A DNA stretch of 64,000 nt from assembly GCA_946413245.1 (NCBI GenBank), contig CAMKJS010000006.1:1-64000 (forward strand), read 5' to 3'. The position numbers were made by a program, and so were the translations under genes. Positions within the stretch are counted from its first letter, which is position 1. Every line of letters starts with the position of its first letter. Under the pieces are notes generated by a model that saw nothing but the letters and a program-made list of their open reading frames with translations, was not told where the DNA came from and made no database searches. Source of the DNA: an uncultured Clostridia bacterium (GTDB lineage Bacteria; Bacillota; Clostridia; Christensenellales; Aristaeellaceae). Positions 19,587 to 29,076 of this stretch are shown here, piece by piece.

Positions 19587-20324
19587 TCACAGCAGCCCGG
19601 GTATCCGGTCCCGGTATTTTTCCACCAGGCGGTTGTTGATCTCGTCTCCGCCGTCGATATTGCTGCTGACGAAGAAGTCCGCCGGAAAGCCTTCTTCCAG
19701 GGCGATCTCGTGCACCCGGCAGAGAATGGCCTGCAGGATTGCCGCCCCGGCCGCGGTGGAGGTGGCGCCGGTAAAGGACCGATCGGCGAACTGAATGGCG
19801 GCGTCCCCCGGAATGCCTCCGTTGTCCAGCACCAGATCGGCAACCTCGAAGAGGCGGAGACCCAGCTCGTTCCGCCCGGTGACGGAGGAGGAGTGGGCCA
19901 GGCTGGTCAGGGCGATCACGAAGACGCCCCGCTCCCGGGCTGCCCGAGCCAGCAGAACCGGCACCGCGTTCCGCCCGGAGTTGGAGGCGATGATGAGTAC
20001 GTCACCCGCGGAGAGGGGATACCGTTCCAGCAGGCGCGGAACCCAGGTTTCGTCCCGCTCCTCCAGCGTGCTGCCTGCGGCGGAAATGTGCAGCATCAGC
20101 TTCTCATCCAGAATCGGGCAGACCGGGGCCAGCCCTCCGGCCCGGTAGAAGATTTCCAGGGCAAGCAGATGTCCGTGCCCGGTGCCGAAGGTATACAGCA
20201 GGTGTCCGTCCCGGACGGCGTCCGCGATGCGCCGGGCGGCGGTTTCCATCGCCGGCCCCTGGGTCTGACGGACCCGGGCAAGCAGCCCGGTCAGATTGTC
20301 AAAATAACGGTCGACAGCAGTCAT
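19587..20324 (-). CDS. SIS-domain sugar-phosphate binding/isomerase protein (UPF0309-like)
   Basis: LYTFGTGHGHLLALEIFYRAGGL, AGDVLIIASNSGRNAVPVLLA SIS motifs. Confidence 0.85.
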   Translation of the reverse strand: MTAVDRYFDNLTGLLARVRQTQGPAMETAARRIADAVRDGHLLYTFGTGHGHLLALEIFYRAGGLAPVCPILDEKLMLHISAAGSTLEERDETWVPRLLERYPLSAGDVLIIASNSGRNAVPVLLARAARERGVFVIALTSLAHSSSVTGRNELGLRLFEVADLVLDNGGIPGDAAIQFADRSFTGATSTAAGAAILQAILCRVHEIALEEGFPADFFVSSNIDGGDEINNRLVEKYRDRIPGLL

Positions 20325-20336
20325 GAGGTTTCCTCC

Positions 20337-21284
20337 TTACGGTTCGTCTGTAAAAGCAGGCAGGCTTTCGGATGAAAGCCCTTCCCGCAGCATGGCCAGA
20401 ATCACGGCGCCAAGCACCGGAGGGTATTCGGGCAGGCAGGGCCGAACTTCCGGGACACGGGCGGACAGCGCCTCCGAAAACAGCGATCTCGCCAGCGCGC
20501 TGTGCTGAAAAACGCCGCCGTAGAGACCGACGCGGTCTTTGGCTTCCGGCACCGACTTCAGCAGGGATGCCGCCAGCGCGGAGATTTCCTGCATCTGGCG
20601 GGTGAGAATATCCAGGGCGTCCGGATCTCCTTCCTCCGCCAGACGGACCACCTCCGCCCCGAAGGCCGCGAGGGTGTCCACCCCCGAGCCGGGAGGATAC
20701 AGGGCGGTCAGCAGGCTGCGGGAATCCGGAACGGAACAGGACGAGAAGGCGGCAGCCAGCAGCGGTGTCTCCCGCTTTTCCGTTTCCAGGCGCCAGAGTG
20801 CCCGGAAGAGCCCCTCCCGGGCCAGCATATATCCGCTTCCGGGATCGCCGATCTTCCATCCCCAGCCGCCGGCAGCCTGCTCCTGTCCGGCCGCGTTCCG
20901 AACCATGACCATGGAGCCGGTGCCGCACACGGTCATCAATCCGGGACGGCCCAGGGTCAGCCCGGCCAGCGCCACCGTCAGATCGCTTTCCAGAATCAGG
21001 CGGCAGCCCGGAGGCAGCGCGGCCTGAAAGGCGGAGAGGATATCCGGCGGGGCAGGGCCGTCCAGTGCGGCGAGCCCCGCGCAGACGACGATCCGGCCGG
21101 CCGGCCCGGCAGGAAGGAGGCGCGCCAGGATCTCCCCGAAGCGGCTGACACAGGTATCCAGGCCGTCGTTGCAGAAATTCAGACCCGATCCGGCCGCCCG
21201 GGCAAGAATGCGCCCGTCCGGCCGCACAGAGACGGCGGAAGTGTGGGTTCCGCCGCCGTCGACGCCGATATACAGCTCTGTCAT
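20337..21284 (-). CDS. BadF/BadG-type N-acetylglucosamine kinase family protein
   Basis: MTELYIGVDGGGTHTSAVSV ATP-binding start, LMTVCGTGSMVMVRN, GWGWKIGDPGSGYMLAREGL motifs; start chosen at CAT 21282-21284. Confidence 0.88.
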   Translation of the reverse strand: MTELYIGVDGGGTHTSAVSVRPDGRILARAAGSGLNFCNDGLDTCVSRFGEILARLLPAGPAGRIVVCAGLAALDGPAPPDILSAFQAALPPGCRLILESDLTVALAGLTLGRPGLMTVCGTGSMVMVRNAAGQEQAAGGWGWKIGDPGSGYMLAREGLFRALWRLETEKRETPLLAAAFSSCSVPDSRSLLTALYPPGSGVDTLAAFGAEVVRLAEEGDPDALDILTRQMQEISALAASLLKSVPEAKDRVGLYGGVFQHSALARSLFSEALSARVPEVRPCLPEYPPVLGAVILAMLREGLSSESLPAFTDEP

Positions 21285-21300
21285 GAAAGGGTTCCTCCGG

Positions 21301-23106
21301 TTACAGATTGAAGACAGGGGATACGAAGACCTGATAGAACTCCATGCCGCTCTTCCGCGTGGGATCCTTCGGTTCCTCATCCAGCTCGCAGAGGGTGGGG
21401 AGCGTCCCGTCGCACCAGCGGAGAATCGCGTCCTGCACGTCCCGCAGCCGGCCTTCCACGGCTCCGTACCGCAGGGCCAGCACTTCCCAGCCGTTACGCC
21501 TGTAAATGCTTTCCCACTGCGCCTTGTGCAGCGCGCGCAGAGAATCATACACGGAGAGAAGCGCGGGGATTTCCTCCAGGGCAATTTTCCGCAGCGCGAC
21601 CCGGTCTCCGGCGAGATACAGGGGACGGATGCGCATTTTGAGGGACGCTTTCAGCGCACAAATCTCGAACAGGGCCGCGGCATAGCGGCAGTCCGCCCGA
21701 TCCTGATAATCCTTCAGAATCTCCAGGGCCTGCTCGCTCCGCTCAACGGCGGAGGGCAGCTCTTCCGCGGTGGGGCCCAGCGGATACAGCAGGTCGCACC
21801 AGATCAAAGCCTTGCCCACGCGCCTGTCCCGCAGATCGGGATAGAACAGGCCGAAGGCGTTGTACGCCCGGTCAGGCAGCCCGGTCAGGAATTCGCCGGT
21901 TTCCGCGATGGTTTCGTGGGCACAGTCCTCGCCGCGCCAGCAGTATTCCGAGATAATGGGCAGCTGATTCAGGGCCAGGAAGGGGCTGGTCTCGTTGCCG
22001 TCGTCCCCCCAGGTGGTGGCCAGCACCGTGCGGGTTTTGTGCCGCACACAGGAGCGCACGCCGCACTCCATGCTTTCCCGGGTCAGGTTCACGTGCGGCA
22101 GGAAACCGCTCCAGACCCAGATGCCGCCGGCGTAGGCGGTGTTGGGGCTCATCTGCGCGTGCCCGGAGAGCATATGATCGTACCATTTCTCCTCGTCATG
22201 ATAGTAATCCCAGTAGCACAGATCCACATCCGGCAGCCGGTCGATGACGCTCTGAGGGATCTTCGCGTCCAGATCATAATAATCGCCGGTGGCGGAGCCC
22301 AGCCGGAAGAACATGTCGCTCCACATCATGGGATGGAAATCGTACTTTTTGCAGATTTCCACCACCCGGTTCAGGTGACGGGAAAGAAGCTCGAACCGGT
22401 CCGTGGGCCCGAACTTCCGGAAATACTGCCCGAGGCCGACGGAATGGGCTTCGTCCATGCCGATATGGAGGCGCTTTCCCCGGACGTAGCTCCGCACCGC
22501 CCGGATCTCCGCCTCGATGAACTTGTAGGTTTCCTCGTCGTCACACAGGAGAATGGTGGGCTGATCCTTCAGGTGCTCGTTTTCCTTCCACTGGAGAAAG
22601 TTTCCCATATGCGCCAGCGTCTGGATGCAGGGGATCAGCTCCAGCCCCAGGGAATCGGCGTAGTCGTCCAGCTCCCGGTATTCCTCCGGGGTCAGGCGGC
22701 CGCGGAGGTAGCCCATGTACGGATATTCGGGGACGGTATAGGTGTCCTCGGTGTAAAGCACGACCGTGTCGAGGCCCAGGGCGGCGCTGTACGCCATATA
22801 TTTTTTGCAGGCTTCCACCGTCATCACGCCGTTCCGGGAAAAATCCAGGAAGGAACCGCAGGACTCAAAATGCTTCGTTTCCCGGACGGATACGGGGTGC
22901 CTGCCGGCGGCCCTTTCCTGCGCCAGGCGGAACCAGGCTCTTGCCAAAGCGGACCGGTTTTCGGCCCGGAGAATGTAAGCGGAGCCCTCTCCGGTGACCG
23001 TGACGCCGGGCCCCTCTTCCACGCGGATGTCCAGGCCGTCAAAGGAAACGTTCAATATGCCGGATACAGCCTCGCGGACGGAATCGATCTCATGCTGCGT
23101 AAACAC
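21301..23106 (-). CDS. Beta-N-acetylhexosaminidase, GH20 family
   Basis: RLHIGMDEAHSVGLG (GH20 DE pair), LIPCIQTLAHMGNFLQW; 601 aa. Confidence 0.88.
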   Translation of the reverse strand: MFTQHEIDSVREAVSGILNVSFDGLDIRVEEGPGVTVTGEGSAYILRAENRSALARAWFRLAQERAAGRHPVSVRETKHFESCGSFLDFSRNGVMTVEACKKYMAYSAALGLDTVVLYTEDTYTVPEYPYMGYLRGRLTPEEYRELDDYADSLGLELIPCIQTLAHMGNFLQWKENEHLKDQPTILLCDDEETYKFIEAEIRAVRSYVRGKRLHIGMDEAHSVGLGQYFRKFGPTDRFELLSRHLNRVVEICKKYDFHPMMWSDMFFRLGSATGDYYDLDAKIPQSVIDRLPDVDLCYWDYYHDEEKWYDHMLSGHAQMSPNTAYAGGIWVWSGFLPHVNLTRESMECGVRSCVRHKTRTVLATTWGDDGNETSPFLALNQLPIISEYCWRGEDCAHETIAETGEFLTGLPDRAYNAFGLFYPDLRDRRVGKALIWCDLLYPLGPTAEELPSAVERSEQALEILKDYQDRADCRYAAALFEICALKASLKMRIRPLYLAGDRVALRKIALEEIPALLSVYDSLRALHKAQWESIYRRNGWEVLALRYGAVEGRLRDVQDAILRWCDGTLPTLCELDEEPKDPTRKSGMEFYQVFVSPVFNL

Positions 23107-23280
23107 AATAAACCCCTTTCTGAATCATTCGGATTTGGAAAATACGCCTAAAAGTATATATTCGGGATACCCCGGACCATTCCTGCCGCAGGGGGAAATT
23201 ATTGCTTGCAATTCAGCACGCCGCAGACTATCATAGAGACAGGAAAAAAATCAGGGATCCATTCCCGGAGCGGAGGCGCC

Positions 23281-23883
23281 ATGAAGGAACCGTCTGTTTT
23301 TTACTGTCAGCTGGATTATGAGGACCGGCCCTATCCCTGCGGAAAAACGGGGCTGGGCACCATCGCCGACAACGGCTGCGGCCCCTGCTGCGCCGCCATG
23401 GTGGCGGAAAGCATGCTGGGGATCCGCTATAAACCCTGGGACGCCTGCGAGCTGGCGATCGCCTGCGGCGCGAGGGAGGAACCGGGCACGGATCTGTATA
23501 TCTTTGCCCCTGTTTTCGCGGAAAAAGTGGGGCTGAAGGTGCGCTGCACCGAAGACGCGGACGAGGCGCAGCGCTTTCTGCAGGCGCGGAAGGGCCTGGT
23601 GATCGCCAACACGCAGGGGGACAGGCCGCAGGACGGCTGGATCGGGGTGTTTTCCGACTGCGGGCACTATATCGTGCTGGCGGAGGCGGAAGGGAAAACG
23701 GTCGGCGTCTGGGACCCCATGTACCGCCCGGGCCGGTACGACGTGCCCGGAAGGGCGGGCAAGGTGCGCATGGAGGGAAACGAAGCCTTCGCTGATTTTG
23801 AGGTCATCCGGCAGGACTGTAAGGACCGGCCCTTTTTCCTGTTTGAAAAAGCCGGTCAGGAGGAAGGAGCGGATCCGTCATGA
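23281..23883 (+). CDS. C39-like peptidase-fold protein, no signal peptide
   Basis: TIADNGCGPCCAAMVAESML Cys motif and GHYIVLAEAEGKTVGVWDPM His/Asp motif; start at ATG 23281 after GGAGGCGCC. Confidence 0.65.
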   Translation: MKEPSVFYCQLDYEDRPYPCGKTGLGTIADNGCGPCCAAMVAESMLGIRYKPWDACELAIACGAREEPGTDLYIFAPVFAEKVGLKVRCTEDADEAQRFLQARKGLVIANTQGDRPQDGWIGVFSDCGHYIVLAEAEGKTVGVWDPMYRPGRYDVPGRAGKVRMEGNEAFADFEVIRQDCKDRPFFLFEKAGQEEGADPS

Positions 23884-25085
23884 GCGTTCCCGCATATCCG
23901 CTGGATCAGAACGACCTGGTGCGCATCCGGCGGCAGCTGCACATGTATCCCGAACTGAGATGGGAGCTTCCCATGACCTCCGCACTGGTGCGGGAGGAGC
24001 TGGGGAAAATCGGCATTCCCTTCGAGGCGGACGTGTACGGAAAACATTCCGTGGTGGCGACGGTCAACGGGGAGAAGAACGGCTTCACGATCGGCCTGCG
24101 GGCGGACATGGACGCGCTGCCCATCGAGGAAAACAATCCGGACAAGCCCTACCGCTCCCGGCATCCGGGCATCATGCACGCCTGCGGCCATGACGCGCAT
24201 ACCGCCATGATGCTGGGAACCGCCAGGGCGCTCTGGGCGATCCGGGATCAGCTGCATTGCCGGGTGAAGCTGATTTTCCAGCCCTGCGAGGAAGGGCGGC
24301 CCTCCGGAGCCCGCACCCTTTGCGAGCACGGCGTGATGCGGGACATCGACTGCATCGTGATGTGCCACGTGAACTGCGGGGATCCCACCCATATGATCTC
24401 CACCAAAGCTGGCTGCACCAACTGCTCTTCCGTCGCGTTCAAAATTGCGCTGCAGGGGAAGGCGGTCCACGCCGCCACGCCCCATGCGGGGATCGACGCC
24501 CTGGCGGCGGGCGTCAAGATTTATGAGGGCATCCAGCTGCTGGTGAGCCGGGAGGTGGATCCCTTCGATACCTGCGTGATGAGCGTATGCACGATGCACG
24601 CGGGCACCACCGTGGCCGCCAACGCGGATACCTGCACGCTGGAGGGTACCATCCGGTGCGCAAAGGACCGGACCATGGCCTGGGCGCGGGAGCGGCTGCA
24701 AAAGCTGGTCCGGGCGGTGGCGGAGGAAAGCCGGGTGGGCTCCGATCTGTCCTGGAGCGGCGATCCGCTGCCTTGCGCGTACAACGACGCGGCGTTGTAC
24801 CAGGCCTTCCGGGCATCGGCGGTCCGGGCAGTGGGAGAGGAGAACGTGAAGGAACTGGCGATTTCTCCGGGGGCGGAGGATTTCGCGTATTACGAGCAGG
24901 AACGCCCCGGGCTGCTGTTCGGCCTGGGAATGCGCAACGAGACGCTGGGCGCCTGCCATCCCGCGCATACGAAGGATTGGGATATCGACGAGGCGGCTCT
25001 GTCCACCGGCGTCCGGACGTTCGTACAGTTCGTCTGGGACGCGATGGACGGGATCCCGGGCGTTCCGGGAAGAGAGAATGCCTGA
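23880..25085 (+). CDS. M20-family amidohydrolase/peptidase
   Basis: LRADMDALPIEE, HACGHDAHTAMMLG metal-binding motifs; ATGA overlap with upstream gene. Confidence 0.92.
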   Translation: MSVPAYPLDQNDLVRIRRQLHMYPELRWELPMTSALVREELGKIGIPFEADVYGKHSVVATVNGEKNGFTIGLRADMDALPIEENNPDKPYRSRHPGIMHACGHDAHTAMMLGTARALWAIRDQLHCRVKLIFQPCEEGRPSGARTLCEHGVMRDIDCIVMCHVNCGDPTHMISTKAGCTNCSSVAFKIALQGKAVHAATPHAGIDALAAGVKIYEGIQLLVSREVDPFDTCVMSVCTMHAGTTVAANADTCTLEGTIRCAKDRTMAWARERLQKLVRAVAEESRVGSDLSWSGDPLPCAYNDAALYQAFRASAVRAVGEENVKELAISPGAEDFAYYEQERPGLLFGLGMRNETLGACHPAHTKDWDIDEAALSTGVRTFVQFVWDAMDGIPGVPGRENA

Positions 25086-25128
25086 ACCGTGCGGATCCGT
25101 TCTTCCGGAGGGGAAAAGGAGAGGGAAA

Positions 25129-25815
25129 ATGCTGTATGAGACATATCGGGGAAAGCTGCTGTACGAAAACAGCCTGTCGAACCCGGCGTGCATGAAGGAT
25201 TTTGTTGCGGAAGGGAAAGCCGTAACACGCTTTCCGGACGGAAGGCTGTGGCTGGAAAACGCGGAAAGCCCGGAGAAGGGGCAGGCGGCCAACTATGTGC
25301 TCTGGTGCCGGGAAAATTTCCCGGCGGATTTTCTGCTGGAGGTTTCTTTCCAGCCGATTCGCGAGCCGGGGCTGGCCATGATTTTCTTTGCCGCGGCAGG
25401 CCGGAACGGGGAGGACCTTTTCGATCCGGGTCTCGCGGCCCGCACGGGGGAATACAGGCAGTATCATCACGGGGATATCAACGCGTTCCATCTTTCCTTC
25501 TTCCGCAGGAAGGAGCCGGACGAGCGCAGCTTCCACACCTGTAATCTCCGCAAGAGCTACGGGTTTTATCTGACCGCCCAGGGGGCGGATCCGATTCCGG
25601 ACGCGGCGGACGCCGCGGCTCCCTATCAGCTGTCCCTGCTGAAACGGGGGAGGGACGTGAGGTTTGCCGTGAACGAGCTGGAAGTTCTCCGGTTTACGGA
25701 TGACGGGGAAACCTTCGGTCCGCTGCTGGGCGGCGGAAAGATCGGCTTCCGTCAGCTGGCTCCGATGATCGGGGCATACGCGGATCTGCGGGTCTGGGAA
25801 GGAGCGCGGCCATGA
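25129..25815 (+). CDS. DUF1961-like protein (concanavalin-like)
   Basis: MLYETYRGKLLYENSL; EYRQYHHGDINAFHLSFFRR; strong RBS AAAAGGAGAGGG before ATG 25129. Confidence 0.7.
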   Translation: MLYETYRGKLLYENSLSNPACMKDFVAEGKAVTRFPDGRLWLENAESPEKGQAANYVLWCRENFPADFLLEVSFQPIREPGLAMIFFAAAGRNGEDLFDPGLAARTGEYRQYHHGDINAFHLSFFRRKEPDERSFHTCNLRKSYGFYLTAQGADPIPDAADAAAPYQLSLLKRGRDVRFAVNELEVLRFTDDGETFGPLLGGGKIGFRQLAPMIGAYADLRVWEGARP

Positions 25816-27428
25816 AACTGACCTTTCTGGGAGCGAACCACGAGGTGACCGGAAGCAGAACGCTGCTGGAATGGAATCCGGGACGGTATCTGCTGACGGA
25901 CGACGGGATGATCCAGGGGGATAACGAATATGTCCGCGCCGAGCTGCCCGTGTCTCCGGCGCAGATCGAGTATGTGCTGCTGACCCACGCCCACATCGAT
26001 CACAGCGGCATGCTGCCGCTGCTCGTGAAGCAGGGCTTCCGGGGCCGGATTTACGCTACGCCGGAGACGATCAGCCTCTGTGCGATCATGCTGGCCGACA
26101 GCGCCAATATCCAGGAGAACGACGCGGAGAATCAGACGAAGAAGAACCTCCGGGCGGGAATGGATCCTGTGGAACCGCTGTATACCGCGGAGGACGCGGA
26201 GAAGACCATGAAGCTGTTCCGCCCCTGCCGCTACGGGGAGATCATCACCGTGGACGAGGGGATCAGCGTGCGGTTTACCGACGCGGGACATCTGCTGGGG
26301 TCTTCCGCCGTCGAATGCTTTCTGACAGAGGAAGGAAAGCAGGTAACGATGGTATTCAGCGGAGATGTGGGCAACCTGAATCAGCCCATCATCCGGGATC
26401 CCTCTCCCGTGGAGGCGGCGGACTATCTGCTGCTGGAATCCACCTACGGAGACCGGCTGCACGACGCAGCCACGGATCCGATTCCCTTTCTGACGGAAAA
26501 GCTGAAGGAAACCTTTGACCGGGGAGGAACGGTGATTATTCCTTCTTTCGCGGTGGGGCGCACCCAGGAACTGCTGTATTTCTTCCGGGAAATCAAACAG
26601 AAGAAACTGCTGCCGGAATATCCCGATTTTCCGGTATATGTGGACAGCCCGATGGCCAATGAGGCGACCGCCATCTTTCTGCAGTGCGACGTCTCCTGCC
26701 TGGACGAGGAAGCCCGGGCCGTCATGCAGGCCGGGGAGAATCCCATCTGGTTCGAGGGGCTGAATACAGTGGTCTCCGCCGAAGAATCCAAGCTGCTGAA
26801 CGCCAACCATGAGCCGAAGGTGATCATCGCCTCCGGCGGCATGTGCGAGGGCGGCCGTATCCGCCATCATCTGAAGCACAACATCTGGAACCCTGCCAAC
26901 CTGATCCTGTTCGTCGGGTATCAGGCCAACGGTACCCTGGGCCGGATCATCTACGACGGCGCGAAGCATGTGAAAATCATGGGCGAAGAGATGGAAGTGA
27001 AGGCGGACGTGGCGCTGCTGAACGGCGTATCCGGCCACGCGGACCAGGCCGGGCTGCTGCGCTGGGTGGAGCAGATCAGGCAAAAGCCCCGGCGGATCTT
27101 CGTGAACCACGGGGAGGACGAAGCCTGCGAAACGCTGACGGGTCTGCTGACGGAGCGGTTCGGCGTGCCTGCGGAAGCGCCTTATTCCGGCTCCTCCTTC
27201 GATCTGCTGAAGGGGGAATGGATCCGGCTGGAGGAACCGGTGCGCCGGAAGAAGGAAAAGACGACTGCCGAGCCGAAGGCGAAAGGAAAGCAGAACCGGG
27301 AATACCGGCAGCTGGTGACGGCCGCGGAGCAGTTGCTTGCGCAGGCGAAGAAGATGGATCATTACGCGAACAGCGAGCTGCGCGTGCTGACCGGGAAGAT
27401 CGAGGCGCTGCTGTCGGAATACAGATAA
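25812..27428 (+). CDS. MBL-fold/beta-CASP RNA-processing-type metallohydrolase
   Basis: LTHAHIDHSGMLP; ASGGMCEGGRIRHHL; SGHADQAGLLRW beta-CASP motifs. Confidence 0.92.
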   Translation: MKLTFLGANHEVTGSRTLLEWNPGRYLLTDDGMIQGDNEYVRAELPVSPAQIEYVLLTHAHIDHSGMLPLLVKQGFRGRIYATPETISLCAIMLADSANIQENDAENQTKKNLRAGMDPVEPLYTAEDAEKTMKLFRPCRYGEIITVDEGISVRFTDAGHLLGSSAVECFLTEEGKQVTMVFSGDVGNLNQPIIRDPSPVEAADYLLLESTYGDRLHDAATDPIPFLTEKLKETFDRGGTVIIPSFAVGRTQELLYFFREIKQKKLLPEYPDFPVYVDSPMANEATAIFLQCDVSCLDEEARAVMQAGENPIWFEGLNTVVSAEESKLLNANHEPKVIIASGGMCEGGRIRHHLKHNIWNPANLILFVGYQANGTLGRIIYDGAKHVKIMGEEMEVKADVALLNGVSGHADQAGLLRWVEQIRQKPRRIFVNHGEDEACETLTGLLTERFGVPAEAPYSGSSFDLLKGEWIRLEEPVRRKKEKTTAEPKAKGKQNREYRQLVTAAEQLLAQAKKMDHYANSELRVLTGKIEALLSEYR

Positions 27429-27512
27429 CAGTCTGCTGAACACCGTGATCAGCAGAACTGGGGCAAAACAAGGAAAATGCAAAAACAGATCTGAAACAAC
27501 CGGATCTTTCGC

Positions 27513-27541
27513 TTGCATCCGAAGTCCAAAAGTGCTATAAC
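27513..27541 (+). promoter_or_regulatory. Sigma-A-like promoter upstream of MATE gene
   Basis: TTGCAT - 17 nt - TATAAC. Confidence 0.5.
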
Positions 27542-27612
27542 ATCGCGAGCGGCCGGGCCGCAGGCTAAAAAAGCCGGGACTGCCCGCCGCGGAAAAGGAT
27601 GGATTGGATGTT

Positions 27613-29037
27613 ATGGCACGTTCAATGACGCGTGATTTAACGGAAGGCAAACCGATGAAGCTGGTGGTGTCCTTCGCGCTGCCGCTGCTCTTCGGCGTTC
27701 TGTTTCAGCAGTTTTACAGCTTCGTGGACACGGCGATCGTCGGCCGGGTTCTCGGGGCGACCAAGCTGGCGGCGGTCGGCGCCACCGGTTCGGTCAACTT
27801 TATGGTGATCGGGCTGTGCCTGGGCCTGTGCTCCGGATTCGCGATTCCGATCGCGCAGGCTTTCGGCGCGAAGGACGAGCCGGAGGTACGGCGCTGCGTC
27901 TGGCACGCCGTCGTGCTCAGCGCGGTGCTGAGCGTGCTGTTCGCGACGGCTTCCACGCTGCTGTGCAAACCGCTGCTTCGGCTGATGAATACCCCGGAGG
28001 AAATCCTGGACACGTCCGCCCGGTACATTGGAATTATCTTCGCGGCGATTCCGGCCTGCGTGCTGTACAACATGGCCAGCGGCATTCTGCGTTCCCTGGG
28101 GGACAGCCGGACGCCGGTGGTATTCCTGGTGCTGGCCTCGCTGATCAACATCGCGCTGGATCTGCTGCTGATCCTCGTATTCCGGATGGACGTGGCCGGA
28201 GCGGCGGTGGCGACGGCTGTGAGCCAGCTCCTGTCCGGCATCGGCTGCGTGATCGTGATGATCCGGCGGTTTCCCATTCTCCGGCTGAGCCGGGAGGACC
28301 GGCGGTTTTCCCCGGCGCTGACGAGGCGGATGCTGGGCATCGGCCTGCCGATGGGTCTGCAGTTTTCCATCACGGCGATCGGTTCGGTGGTGGTGCAGTG
28401 GTCCGTGAACGGTCTGGGCGTCGCCGCGGTGGCCGCGGTCAGCGCCTCCGTCAGGATCAGCGCTTTTTTTGCCAGCGTGTTTGACGCCCTCGCTTCCACC
28501 ATGGCGACCTTCGCCGGGCAGAATATCGGCGCCCGGAAGCTGGACCGGGTGGAGCAGGGGCTGAAGGCGGCCGCGGTCCTGGGGATCGTATACTGCCTGG
28601 CGGCGCTGGGCACGGTGCTGCTGTTCGGCCGTCAGCTGCTGGGCCTGTTTGTGGACGCTGCCGCGGAAACAGAGGTCACGGAGATGGGCGTCCGCTTCCT
28701 GCGGATCAACGCGGCTTTCTATATTCCGCTGCTGTTCGTGAATATCGTGCGGCTGTGTATCCAGGGCATGGGCTATACCCGGGTGGCTATGCTTGCCGGC
28801 CTGTCTGAGATGGTCGCACGGACGTGCGTGGCGCTGTTCCTGGTGCCCGCGTGGGGCTTTACCGGCGCCTGCTTCGCGAATCCGGCCGCGTGGGTGATGG
28901 CGGATCTGTTCCTGATTCCCTGCTACATCCGGATTATGCGGACCCTGCACGGACGGCTGTTGCCGGGTACGGCGCAATACCGGGAACAGCAAAAGAGAAT
29001 CTGTCTGCTGGCCCGGAAACTGCGGAAAGCCGCTTAG
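27613..29037 (+). CDS. MATE-family multidrug/Na+ efflux transporter
   Basis: 12-TM protein, VVSFALPLLFGVLFQQFYSFVDTAIVGRVLG motif; ORF open from TTG 27604. Confidence 0.92.
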   Translation: MARSMTRDLTEGKPMKLVVSFALPLLFGVLFQQFYSFVDTAIVGRVLGATKLAAVGATGSVNFMVIGLCLGLCSGFAIPIAQAFGAKDEPEVRRCVWHAVVLSAVLSVLFATASTLLCKPLLRLMNTPEEILDTSARYIGIIFAAIPACVLYNMASGILRSLGDSRTPVVFLVLASLINIALDLLLILVFRMDVAGAAVATAVSQLLSGIGCVIVMIRRFPILRLSREDRRFSPALTRRMLGIGLPMGLQFSITAIGSVVVQWSVNGLGVAAVAAVSASVRISAFFASVFDALASTMATFAGQNIGARKLDRVEQGLKAAAVLGIVYCLAALGTVLLFGRQLLGLFVDAAAETEVTEMGVRFLRINAAFYIPLLFVNIVRLCIQGMGYTRVAMLAGLSEMVARTCVALFLVPAWGFTGACFANPAAWVMADLFLIPCYIRIMRTLHGRLLPGTAQYREQQKRICLLARKLRKAA

Positions 29038-29044
29038 TGTCGAT

Positions 29045-29068
29045 GGGGACGGTTTCTGAACCGTCCCC
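29045..29068. terminator. Terminator-like hairpin between convergent MATE and PL26 genes
   Basis: GGGGACGGTT-TCTG-AACCGTCCCC perfect 10-bp stem. Confidence 0.6.
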
Positions 29069-29076
29069 GTCGGTAT

